Shown one piece after another: positions 44,601-55,321 of a stretch of 64,000 nt of DNA. The notes beneath the pieces were generated by a model. The model made no database searches. It saw nothing but the letters and a program-made list of their open reading frames with translations, and had not been told where the DNA came from. How positions within the stretch are numbered: the first letter of the stretch is position 1; every line of letters begins with the position of its first letter. The DNA lies in NCBI GenBank assembly GCA_029204225.1, contig CM055107.1, forward strand, positions 43,817,745 through 43,881,744, written 5' to 3'. Both the position numbers and the translations under genes were made by a program. The DNA comes from Diphasiastrum complanatum (Eukaryota > Streptophyta > Lycopodiopsida > Lycopodiales > Lycopodiaceae).

Positions 44601-45675
44601 ACAAGTGATGAAGCCAAGGATATATGGTGCATCCAAGCACATGACTTCAAGAAAAGAGTGGTTTTTAGAACTCAAGGAAACTGACAATGGTGATGAAGTT
44701 GGACAAGCTGATGGCAAATTGCTATTTGTTAAAGGAGTTGGAGTGGTACCAGTGAAGTTAGCCAGTGGGAAGATAAAGCAGATAAGCCATGTGCAATATG
44801 TACCTGGCTTAGCTAACAATCTACTATCTATTGGGATGATGGCTGATCAACAACTCAAGGTTGAGTTTGACAGTGACAAATGTCTTGTCAAATGTCTTTC
44901 AACTACAAAGTGATTGCTACAGGTTCTAGAGTCAACGGGAATCGACTCTACAAATCGAATGCAAGGTCTTTTACTCAAGCTATAGTAAGCACTATTGATA
45001 GTCAAAGTGATCTTTGGCATCAAAGGTTTGGTCATATCAGTGCTCAAAGCTTGCAAATTCTTAAAAGAGGTGATCTAGTTGTTGGATTGTCTGATATCTC
45101 TTTTAAAAGGAAAAATTTGTGAGGGTTGCATTTTGGGAAAACAACATAGAGAGAGATTTCCCAAAGATGGAGCAAGAAGAGCCAATGGCATTCTTGATCT
45201 TGTTCATAGTGATCAGCATGGACCAATACAAACTAGGTCCATTAGTGGTTGTTACTATTTCATCACATTCACTGATGACTATAGTAGACATATCTGGATT
45301 TATTTCATAAGCAAGAAATCTGATGCTTTTGCCAAGTTTAGAGAGTTCAAGGCTCTAGTTGAAAAACAAACAGGTTGTTATATTAAGATCCTCAGATCAG
45401 ATGGTGGCGGTGAGTATTTTTCGATAGAGTTTATAAACTTTTGCAAGGATTAGGAGATCAAGAGACAAACCACTACACCCTATTCACCACAACAGAACGG
45501 AGTTGTAGAACGGAAAAACAGATCCATTATGGAGATGGCTAGGGCAATGCTTAAGAGCAAGGGTTTGCCAAATACTTTTTGGGCAGAAGCATGCAACACA
45601 GCTACTCATATCTTGAATTGGTGTCCTACGAAGTCCGTGGAGGGTAAGACACCTTATGAAGCTTTTATTGGAAAG
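44601..45675 (+). pseudogene. Protease-integrase of copia G (protease active site deleted)
   Basis: The protease region reads YGASKHMTSRKEWF, so the codons for the catalytic Asp and Ser just before Gly-Ala are missing. The pre-integrase part follows (VQYVPGLANNLLSIGMM, LWHQRFGHISAQSL, CEGCILGKQHRERF). Then comes an almost complete integrase core: VHSDQHG, TFTDDYSRHIWIYF, LRSDGGGEYF, one stop, PQQNGVVERKNRS. The three acidic residues are present. It ends abruptly after TPYEAFIGKS at about 45675, where F sequence starts in the middle of its LTR. Confidence 0.88.
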
Positions 45676-45717
45676 AGTGGAATTGCCACTTGGGCTCCAC
45701 ATGGGTAGCCTTCTTGC

Positions 45718-45726
45718 TTATTTAAG
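45718..45726 (+). promoter_or_regulatory. TATA-like box in F 5' LTR
   Basis: TTATTTAAG lies about 55 bp upstream of AATAAA (45779). The 3' LTR has the same pair at 59317-59325 and 59379-59384. Any U3 enhancer sequence upstream is lost by the truncation. Confidence 0.5.
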
Positions 45727-46408
45727 GGCCCCCTCTCTTGTGAGGGAGCTTTGATTGTATTTTAAGTTCTCTTGAGCTAATAAAGAGGATCCTCCATGAG
45801 TTCTTGAAGAACACTAAGCTCCTTGTTCATGGCAATGCTCTTGAGTGAGGTTTCTATGAACATGCTTGATTCCCTTACATTGTGGATTAACTAGGATCTT
45901 GTTTCTTTGTTTCTTGCTTAGTTGTGGATCAGGATTCAGTTCTTGTTGTGGATTAAAGTAGGATTCAGCATTCAAGTAAACTAGATAGGCTAGCTTGTGG
46001 CATAGATCTTGCACATTTCCTCACAATCCAGTTCTTGATTGTTCTTGAGTAATCTAAGCATCAAGTGATGAGTGTTTCTTGATTCTTAGATTGTTAAAAT
46101 GCTGCTATAAATCTTGTTTCTTGTTCTTGTTTCTTGTTTCTTGAATCTTGTTTTCAGTAGCTAATCTAGTTCTTGATTGTTCTTTGATTCAATAGTTAGT
46201 GTAGGTTTGCTCCCTGCTCTGAAATGCTGATCCTCTTGAGCTGTAGATGGTTACATGGCTAGTGTATGCATGCCCGTTCTCCCATTGACAGGCTAGGAAA
46301 TACATTGAGACTAAGAAACGCTTCTACTGTTGACTGTTCTAACAAGAAGATAATCCATAACGAACTGTAACGTCAGAAGCAATAAAAGAAAGAAAAGAGA
46401 CAAAATTG

Positions 46409-46437
46409 TGTTCACAGATTCAGTGAATCTGTGAACA
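46409..46437. repeat. Terminal palindrome of the F LTR
   Basis: TGTTCACAGATTCA and its exact inverse surround a single base. The palindrome ends exactly at the LTR border. The same structure closes the 3' LTR at 60024-60052. Confidence 0.93.
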
Positions 46438-46439
46438 TT

Positions 46440-46449
46440 TGGCGCCGTT
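46440..46449 (+). other. Primer-binding site of element F (tRNA-Asp type)
   Basis: TGGCGCCGTT, two bases after the LTR, matches the 3' end of plant tRNA-Asp over ten bases. The next bases diverge from the tRNA. Confidence 0.8.
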
Positions 46450-46589
46450 CCATAGCTCCATGAACATTACACAGCTCAAACAATTCTGATCTATGCTCCA
46501 CAACTATTGCTCTACACACTTCCACGCTTTCATATCAGAGCACACCATTTTCAAACCGGCTTACCGCAAACCACACTCCTCAACAGACG

Positions 46590-47130
46590 CTTCACGCTCC
46601 ATTCCCAACTGAGCCACGATTCCATCTCAACTGGCACTAGAGCCATCTCTCACACCTCAACCGATGTGCTACAATCCTATCTCAACTGACGGCCTTCAGA
46701 CTTATCTCAACCGACGACCATCAATATAATCTCAACCGAAGCCCATCAGTTAGATCTCAACCGACACCCTTCTCTCGGATCTCAACCGACGGCCTTCAAT
46801 CCTATCTCAACCGATGGCCTTCAGACTTATCTCAACCGACGGCCATCAATCCAATCTCAACCGAAGCCCATCAGTTAGATGTCAACCGACGCCCATCTCT
46901 CGGATCTCAACCGACGGCCTTCAGTCCTATCTCAACCCACGGCCTTCAAACCTATCTCAACCGACGGCCTTCAGTTACATCTCAGCCAATGCCCATCAGT
47001 TAGATCTTGACCGACGCCCATCTCTCAGATCTCAACCGATGGCCTTCAGTCCAATCTCGACCGACGCCCATCAATCAGATCTCAACCGACAGCCTCAGTG
47101 AGATCTCAACTGACGGCCTCAGACAACTGT
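46590..47130. repeat. Minisatellite in F leader, 25-bp unit with 125-bp higher order
   Basis: About 20 units of the type ATCTCAACCGACGGCCTTCA. Variant units recur in order every fifth position: GGCCTTCAGA at 46691 and 46816 and GGCCTTCAAA at 46941 are each 125 bp apart. Because 25 is not a multiple of three, open frames across it (for example 46814-47101) are incidental. Confidence 0.92.
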
Positions 47131-48168
47131 CAACAAACGGCCTAATTCCATCGACCCAGATCCACGCTAGCCCCTAGACAATTCCACCAACGATCAGACC
47201 GGATACGCACAACCTATTCCAAAACCATAGCCTGCATTAACGATCTATCCGACAATTTATCTCTCTATTGCACTACTGAAAACGAGATCACATTCAACGC
47301 AAATGATCGCATTGATCTGTAGTGACCTCCTTGCACAATGAAACTGTATCCAACCATAGCAAACCGCAATATTATGGTCTTCGGCTCCTTTATCACCTCC
47401 AACTACCATCGACAACCAACAACAACCGTCCTTGACCACCATCCACCGTCACACACCGCCATAACCGCAATATTACGGCCTACGACCACTTCACCACCTT
47501 CAGCCCGAATGATCACCAACGATAGCCATCACCCACCACGACTGTAGCCACCTGTAAACAACCGCCATCGACTTCCATCAACCATTCCTGACCGCCACAC
47601 TAGCCATCTTACGGCCTACTACGAATACACTGCACCGTCACAACCCATAGCAGACCGCAATATTACGGACTGTGACTCCTTCATCATCATTAACAACCCA
47701 TAAACAGCCATCACAGCTGCAATCCTCCACCATAAATGACCACCAACGGCTGTCGACAACCATTAACAGACCGTAAACTACTCGCCACACCCTCCACAAC
47801 CGTAACAACTTGAAACAGATTGCCACAACCGCATCTTACGGCCTACCACGAGAGCCACAACCGCCCTTGACTGCAATCCACCGCCATATTACGGCCTACG
47901 ACTCCTACGACTGCCATAAACTGCCATCGATCGTCCAGCCTAATCGACCACCATAGACAGCCACACTCGTCCTTGACCGCCGGCCTACAACTCCTACGAC
48001 CTTCAACGACTGCCATCACCCGCACACAATCATCATAGCTTGCAAACAGACCGCAATAGACCTCAATCGACAACACAGACCACAACAACTGCATTCCGAC
48101 AACCGTATCCACCCTGACCAGAGTGCATGGGCTTATTTCCACAACTCTACGACACTCTATGAGCTGTC
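47131..48168. other. Rest of F leader, C/A-rich with dispersed repeats
   Basis: Non-coding, rich in ACCGCCAT-like words. The block ACCGCAATATTACGGCCTACGAC recurs in variants at about 47363, 47463, 47600, 47652, 47826 and 47879. Spacing is irregular. Confidence 0.7.
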
Positions 48169-49356
48169 ATGGATCGCCCTTATAATCCGAATACTACAGA
48201 GGACTATCCACCAAAGATGGTCTCCCCATCCACCGAACAGACTCGATTTAACAGGTATTCCCGGATGAAATCCCAAGTCCAAGAGCCATCCACAAACCCA
48301 TTTGACATATGGAAACCTATGCGTTATGAAGCTCCATACGAGCGACCACAATTTCATGCTGCCGAATCCTCACATGCACGAGCTCACTTAAACAGAGCTT
48401 TTGCAAATAATGTTCCATGTACTGGAAAAAGGATCCCAAAGCTAGACTTAACTAAGTGTGATGGTAACACTGATCCTCACAGATTTCTCCAAGTCTTTGA
48501 GAACGCTTGTGACATCTACGGCGAGACATCACCAGAGGCCATGGTCCAGCTCTTCTCGATGACCATGATCGATCGCGCACGAGAGTGGTTTTTTAACCTT
48601 GATCGTGAAGATAAACGTGACTGGTTACTCTTGAAAGAGGCCTTCATCAAACGGTTCAAGTCTTTTTGCTTGATAGAGAGTCCTTTTGTCAATCTAAGTA
48701 ATATCAAAATGACAAAAGACGAAAAAGTACGTGACTACATTGAACGATTTAAACACTTTAAAAGTCAGGTACAAGAGCAACCTACTGAGTCCATGCTCAT
48801 CATTTGGTTCTTCATTGAACTCCCACGATGGATACGATGTGAACTTCGTTCCAATGATGAATATACATCATTGAAACAAGCCATGTCTGATGCCATTCGG
48901 GAAGAAGACGAGGGCTCAGATGTGGATGAACCACGTGAATGAAGAGCACATCGTGCCGTCCAAGAAGCTCGATCAAACGATGACACACGAGAACAGTTAT
49001 GGAAAACACAGATGGAGTTGCTTAATCAGCAACACCAACAACAGATGGAGAAACTCACAAAAGAGTTTCAAAACACTCTTAAGTCTATCCAAAGTTCGAT
49101 GTCAGGTCAGTTACCCACTGGCCAAATCCATCATAGACGAGAGAACACCTGGTGTCCTCACTGCCAAGGTACACACACTGGCAATGAGTGCCCTTCATAC
49201 CAACCGGTCCCAGATACCTCCCTTATCAAATGTGAAATCTGCAACTTTATGGGGCATACCTCCCTTTATTGCTATTATAGCACGAGGAATCAGCCTCACG
49301 ACCAGTCAGGAAACCATTATCAACCTCCTCGACAACCATTTGTTTCACAGCAATAA
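48169..49356 (+). pseudogene. Gag of gypsy F (one in-frame stop)
   Basis: The ATG at 48169 opens 257 codons. A single TGA at 48940-48942 interrupts a frame that continues to 49356. Residues 80-245 are a retrotransposon Gag domain (IPKLDLTKCDGNTDPHRFLQ, AREWFFNLDREDKRDWLLLK, VRDYIERFKHF). After the stop come a Gln-rich coiled stretch (LLNQQHQQQMEKLTKEF) and two zinc knuckles, CPHCQGTHTGNEC (three residues before His) and CEICNFMGHTSLYC. The single stop could be read through or recent. With other breaks downstream I treat the copy as inactive. H carries the same knuckles. Confidence 0.87.
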
Positions 49357-50269
49357 CACACGTCCTATTCACCACGAAACAACCAGATCCATATACAAGA
49401 GTTGCCCAGACAACCTAGACATGAACCTCAACCACATCTGGCACTCTTAGGACCACCACCATGAGGACAACAGGATCTAGGAGCACAAAAACATAGATCC
49501 ATGAGAGTCTGCCCACACACACCTGGTAGAAAACTCCTACGATCACTCATATCATCATGATACATCAATTCCATCATCTAGCCATCACCAGTATCAAACC
49601 GACAACTCATGTTCGTGCAAACAAGCTGAGTATTCCACACCACCAGAAAATCCAGCACAACTAGCCATCCAAGATAGTTACGCTATCGCCACCGGACCAA
49701 TGAGCAACCGCTGCTTTATCTGTGGCAAAATAGGACAATTCATGGCTGACTGTAAGGTTAAAAACCAATACCATGCGGAATGTCCCGACTATGTTCGCAA
49801 ACACAGCTTCAAAGACTGTCCTAAACAACCTTAAAGGATCCTTCCAGCACGTCATATCACATTCGAACTTGTTAGAGTTCTTACTAGAGCACAACGCCAA
49901 CAACAAGAACAGCAGCAAAACCATGGACAATCAGCTGACCCACATGGAAGCCATTTGACGGCCTCCACATTACCAAAAGATTACCCAGACCCAAAAGTTG
50001 AACAAAGGCATTATAACGAATTTCGAAATGAATTTTTGCGAGAGGAAGAACATACGGAAAGTCCGTTATCAGCTCATACCCCCGGAAAGGAGCAATCCCT
50101 ATAGAGACTTGAAGTATTTTCTAACCTCCTACAAGCTCAACTCACCATGCCGTTCCATAATGCTATCAAATCCTTCACCAGACTTCAATGCTATATCCAT
50201 CGTAGTTTTCAGCTGCCTCCTATCCCTGATGAACAATGAAAACCAGAAGAGATTCCTGAAATTCCTCAG
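49357..50269 (+). pseudogene. Gag tail and protease linker of gypsy F (broken)
   Basis: F-family coding in several frames: YAIATGPMSNR, a third knuckle CFICGKIGQFMADC at 49712-49753 with His replaced by Gln, then ECPDYVRKHSFKDCPKQP, TLPKDYPDPKVEQRHYNEF and EEIPEIPQIPMNL. Element H contains the same blocks at 40440-41020. Confidence 0.75.
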
Positions 50270-50275
50270 ATTCCT

Positions 50276-51136
50276 ATGAATTTGATAAATATAGGTGTTG
50301 CTAAGGGGAATAGCATCACACTACCTTTGTCCTATAAAGATTATCCCGCAGTATCTGCTATCCTCGATAGCGGATCAGGCGTTAATATAATGGCTTTGTC
50401 ATTGGCAAAGTCATGGGGCTTCAATACCCTCGATCAACCATGTTATAAACTTCGTATGCTTGATCAACGAGTTACTGACTCTGCTAGTCATTTATCAAAT
50501 ATAAAAGTTTGAATAGCAAGTGTCAAGTTTATCATCAATTGTGTCACCTTAGACCTACCAGAAAATGCCAATACATATAAACTCCTTCTTGGTACACCCT
50601 GGCTCCAAATGGCAGGCGTTGTCCAAGAGTGGAAGAGCAGCAAAATAACCTTTGGCAACCATGATAAACGAGTCACGGTTGACTTAAATGGCCATGTCAA
50701 GCCCGCCAAGATATACGATGATTGGTCATCTACAACATATGATGAATCAGATAGTGTCCCGATCCAACCAAAAGGTCACTATACAAAATCTGCGGACATA
50801 ATAAATTGGGGTCAAGCACTAGCCACAGTGGACTGTGCTGACTCTAATCGATGTCGTATCAAAATTGCTGCAGCAGATGTGGATATTCTCCCATCTTCTA
50901 CAGACATTGACACGCCCATCATCCCACTTTTGATGATTGACCCGATTTCTATAGCTTGGTGCCCAAAGGAACCTAGTGTCTCTACTGCCCATGTTTCGGA
51001 AGAAGGTATTCTTTTAATGGATGATGAAAAGATGACGGATGAACACATACTCCTATATCTAGATGCACAACCTTATCCTCCAAAGTCATTCATAAGGAAA
51101 TCAAGTCACCAGGACCGTTGGCTCATATCCAACTAA
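50276..51136 (+). pseudogene. Aspartic protease and linker of gypsy F
   Basis: Frame 50276-50512 has the protease motif AILDSGSGVNIMAL, with the active-site Asp codon at 50366 intact. A TGA at 50510 breaks it, and the same frame continues from about 50516 to 51136, including the flap-side motif LLLGTPWLQMAGVV. The remaining linker (about 150 residues, acidic) leads toward RT and has no recognised domain. Confidence 0.82.
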
Positions 51137-51624
51137 CATCCAAAGTACCAAACACACAACCATATAGGCCCAAATCCAACGTATATACTTGGGACGTGTA
51201 TCCCGACGAAGTCTGGGATACAATCGATGCCGATATGGTAAGTGAGGCCACAACACCACCTATTCAAAAACCACAAAATCTTTGATTACAAAAAAATAAA
51301 ATTATTGATACAAAATTAACCGAGCATCAAAAACAGATGCGTGCCAAGCTTAAATAGCCAATCAAGCCCTTGTTAGAGGAGACAGACAACAAACAGTCCG
51401 ACAAAGCTTCCACGTCTGGTAAAGAATCAACTCAAATGATTCTTAAAGTCCCAGAACATTTTGTGGACCCACCTTTCAATCTTCCATAGAAGTTCAAAGA
51501 CTTTACACTGGATGACATTGTTATCCAGTTACCACAGCCACATCAGGAACCTACACCAAGTTCCAATTCCTTTGACGGACTCGCTAAGACAATTCCACTA
51601 AACCTTAAAGATTCTGACGAGGAC

Positions 51625-53043
51625 ATAGATCGCATAGTTCATGTTGGTGCACATCTGTCATCAACCCAACTGTCTGATCTAGAGACTTTATTACGCAAAT
51701 ACAGGAATGTATTTGCATGGAATTATACCGAAATGAAAGGAATCCCCCCTGAAATAGCAGTACATCGGATTCCTCTAGAAGACAATGCTAAGCCTGTTAG
51801 GGCTAAACCTTACCACAGTAACCCAGGCTATCTTGAGAGGATCGATGAGGATATTAAGAAATTGCTGGATGCTGGCTTTATTTATGAAGTCCAACATACT
51901 AATTGGGTATCACCCATTGTGGTTGTACCCAAGAAAAACGGCAAGCTTCGTATTTGTGTTCACCTCAAGAACCTTAATGCGGTTACGAAGAAAGACCATT
52001 TTCCCTTGCCCTTAATGACCCAAATATTAGAGGAAATGGCAGGAGCTAAAGCTTTTAACTTCTTGGATGGATTTAGTGGTTATTTCCTTGTTCAAATAGC
52101 CCCTGAAGATAAACATAAAACGACTTTTGCCACAAAGAACGACGTTTACATTTATAACGTTATGCCTTTTGGCTTATGTAACGCCTCCTCAACTTTCCAA
52201 CGGGTCATGCAACTGGCCTTTCAAGATCTGTTACATCGGGTCGTGGAGATTTATCTCGACGATCTAGGTGTACATTCTTCCGCTGCTAAGCACATAGATG
52301 CCTTGGAGAAAATCTTCATTCATTGTCGTAGGTTCAGCATCTCACTAAACCCTGATAAATGCCAAATATGGGTCACCCACGGGGTTGTACTCGGGCATAT
52401 AATATCAAAGGACGGTATTTCTACCGACCCGTCAAAAATCAAGGTTATCGTGGACATGCCCCTACCTGCAACAGTGAAGGAAGTATATGTCTTCCTCGGT
52501 CATACCAACTATTATTGCATCTTTATAATTGACTATGTCGGCATGGCACACCTCATTTATTTAGTTGTGGTAGATCTGCGCTGGACTGAAGAACGAATTA
52601 AGGCCTTTGAGGAGTTGAAAACAGCCCTCGCGACAGCTCCCATACTCCGCTTGCCAGATTACACGAAAGAATTCCATGTGCATACTGACGCAAGTAAATA
52701 TGCCATTGGAGGTCTCTTTGCACAACCAGACGAGTATGGCAAAGATTTTCCTATACGTTTCTTAAGCAGGCAACTGGTGCCTGCTGAAGTAAACTATACA
52801 ACTACTGAAAGAGAAGCATTGGCAATGGTCTACGTTGTACAACAACTACGACATTATTTATTAGGCCAGACCTTTGCTTTCTACACAGACCATCAAGCAC
52901 TCCTATATATCGTTAATAAGTCTTGTAAGACGGGACGAATAGCTCGACGGCTACTGATTTTGGAGGAATTTAATTTTTGTGTAGGTTCGGAAAGGGACCC
53001 AACATTTCATGGCGGATCACCTTTCCAGACTTCCAAGTGCTGA
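51625..53043 (+). pseudogene. RT-RNase H of gypsy F
   Basis: Open from about 51640 to 53043. The entry is LETLLRKYRNVFAWNYTEMK. The fingers follow (HTNWVSPIVVVPKKNGKLR; the usual D in the CVDYRKLN-type motif is H in ICVHLKNLN), then the palm with FNFLDGFSGY, MPFGLCNASSTFQRVM and the catalytic IYLDDLGVHS. RNase H has HVHTDASKYAIGG, NYTTTEREALAMVY and FYTDHQALLYIV, so its acidic residues are present. The domain ends with a frameshift near 53000. RT and RNase H look complete apart from the H substitution, but the surrounding gene is broken. Confidence 0.9.
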
Positions 53044-54156
53044 AAAAGCAACTGCACCAGTCAACGATGATCTTCCTGATGCGTGCCTTTTTTAGATCGA
53101 TGCCACACCCCTATGGGTTGAGGAGATCACTCAGTTTCTCACAATAGGCTGACTAAAAGAAGGCCTGAGTACAACGGAAAAAAAAAATTTAAATAAAAGC
53201 AGTGCCCTTTTAGTTAATTGCGGGACAACTTTACAAAAGGGGCGTTGACGGCATTATTCGACGATGTTCTTATGAATCTGAGATACGACCAATAATATCT
53301 CAGACTAATGAGGGCATTGGAGGTGGTCACTTTTCTACCGAAGCCACAACAAAGATTATCCTTAGAGCGAGATTATGGTGGCCATCTTTGTTTAAAGACA
53401 CGTTTGCTGTCATTAAAGCATGTGATGTCTGTCAACGCGCAAAGAAAAATACCAAAGCAGACTTCACACCATTGACCCCCATTATAGAAGACGAAGCTTT
53501 TCATAAGTGGGGGATTGACTTTGTTGGACCAATCAGTCCAGCAGCAAAACATACCCAAGCTCGATACACCCTCATAGCCACCGATTACGCCACTAAGTGG
53601 GTGGAGGCTCGAGCAACGAAGGACGCCAACGCAAAAACAGTTGCACGTTTTCTTTACGAAAATATTACTACCCATTTTGGCTGTCCCATTGAGCTTGTTA
53701 GTGATCGCGACACACATTTTTTAAATGCTGTATTAATAATCTCCTACGCCATTACCTTGTCGTTCACAGAAAAAGTACACCGTACCATCCTAGGTGTAAT
53801 GGCCAGGCTGAATTAACTACAAGACAATCTGTAAAATTCTAACCAAGATAGTTGAAACCAGTTGTTCTGATTGGGAAACAAAACTTTTCTCAGCTATATG
53901 GGCTTACCGCACCACCTCGAAGAAAGCCACAATGGGTTACACCTTTCCACTTAGTATATGGTCAAGAAGCGATAATGTCCGTAGAATTCTTAGTACCTTC
54001 ACTAAGAGTTACGGAAGCTTTTTCAATAGATCTCTGTGAAAAGGCTTCAATCGAACAACAAGTCAAAACCAGGCTATTTACGTTAGCCCAATTATGCGAG
54101 AAAAGACTAATATCTTATCATGCACAACTAGTTAACAAACGATGCCAAAATGTATA
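53041..54156 (+). pseudogene. Integrase of gypsy F (frameshifted)
   Basis: Begins with MADHLSRLPS in a shifted frame. The zinc domain (GIGGGHFSTEATTKIILRAR, then CDVCQRAKK) and the core (KWGIDFVGPIS, TDYATKWVEARAT, ITTHFGCPIELVSD) follow to about 53740. The second acidic motif is DRDTHFLN. The region with the catalytic Glu is frame-disrupted (53760-53850). The C-terminal part (53852-54157) keeps PFHLVYGQEAIMSVEFLVPS. Confidence 0.85.
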
Positions 54157-54268
54157 AAGAAGCACCTGGTCACCTAAGTGGAGATCTTCTACTCTGTGCC
54201 TCAATCATATTTTTTCACCCTTGAAGTTCTTCACTTGCATACCACAGATCCATTCCTTCATATTGAAA

Positions 54269-54500
54269 ATTTGATCAATCTCAAGCGACGGGATCCACTT
54301 CAATCTGAACCGACGGATTCCAGTTCCATCTCGACCGACGGATCCACTTCAATCTCAACCGACGGGATCCACTTCAATCTCAACCGACGGAATCCACTTC
54401 AATCTCAACCGACGGATTTCAGTTCAATCTCGACCGACACGTTTTTATCAGAACTCAACTGACGTGACGCGCTTTAAATCTCGACCGACGCTACACACAC
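54269..54500. repeat. Minisatellite 2 of element F, 25-26-bp unit
   Basis: Eight or so units of the type ATCTCAACCGACGGATCCACTTCA, directly after pol. The core ATCTCAACCGACG is the same as in the leader array 8 kb upstream; the spacer half of the unit differs. Confidence 0.92.
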
Positions 54501-55075
54501 GTCCCATCGCGACCTTGCCGACCCGACGGCGTCCATAAATGCTCCCATTTCGAACACTTTTTCACCTTAGCGACGTGCAACCTTGGAGCTCTTGGCGAAA
54601 GAAAACTCTGGCGATTTTGCAAATACCCTCCACGATCCTGGAGCTCTTTCATTCAGGGCATCCATCACCGTGTCTACACCATCCCCACCCGTTTTCAGCA
54701 AACCTCATCCGAGTTCCACAAAGAGCACCATCACAGACAATATCTGAACCTCAGATCGCCAGAGGAGCACCACATCATTTTTCATATTTTTACACTGAGG
54801 GGTAGTGTCACGCAAGCTCTCAGAACGCTTCCGTGACACTATTGAACATCACCAGTTATTCTGCATATCCCACTGTTTTACCCTTTCCAAACACCCGCCT
54901 TAACCGCCAGTCACCTTCTTTACATTTCTTCATCTCTTCCGCTTTGTTACACCCAAATACCAAAAGTCCTCTTTTCACCACTCCTAAAACCCATTCTGCA
55001 CACCCTACTTACCTTCCCACAACACCTCCACTTCCCATCCATAGTTCCCCCAGTTAGCTCTTTCCCACCATCGCT
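54501..55075. other. Interval between minisatellites 2 and 3 of F
   Basis: C-rich, non-coding as far as I can see. It includes AGGGGTAGTGTCACGCAAGC at 54799-54818. Confidence 0.5.
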
Positions 55076-55290
55076 CCTTCCCATCAATCTATCTCACTTC
55101 TATCTCAGTCGATGCCATCACTCCATCTTCACTGACGCCATACACTCCATCTCAGCCGACGCCATACACTCCCATCTCAGCCGACACCATACACTCCATC
55201 TTAGCCGACGCCATACACTCCCATCTCAGTTGACGCCATACACTCCATCTCAACTGACAGCCCCCGCTTCCATCTCAACCGATAGTGTTT
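55076..55290. repeat. Minisatellite 3 of element F, 24-25-bp unit
   Basis: Eight or so units of the type CCATCTCAGCCGACGCCATACACT. The core differs from arrays 1 and 2 by one base (CAGCCGACG), with variants CAACTGACA and CAACCGATA. Confidence 0.92.
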
Positions 55291-55321
55291 TTCCAGATCC
55301 TTCTTTTCTAGTTTTTTCATC

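Larger units (their letters stand above)
45676..46437 (+). repeat. 5' LTR of element F (truncated at its start)
   Basis: Matches about 59275-60052 of the 3' LTR. It keeps the TTATTTAAG box (45718-45726), AATAAA (45779-45784) and the terminal palindrome (46409-46437). Confidence 0.92.

Noticed and set aside
46814-47101. 95-codon open frame in the F leader
   Set aside because: It reads across the 25-bp minisatellite; its periodicity follows the DNA repeat, and no gag-like or other domain is seen.
43281-47130. CRISPR-like regularly spaced repeats
   Set aside because: Units are contiguous tandem repeats without unique spacers, in a plant retrotransposon leader.
47363-47890. CAATATTAC, one base from the geminivirus origin nonanucleotide TAATATTAC
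   Set aside because: It recurs as part of a dispersed leader repeat in gypsy F, with no Rep gene or matching stem-loop, so a viral origin is not supported.
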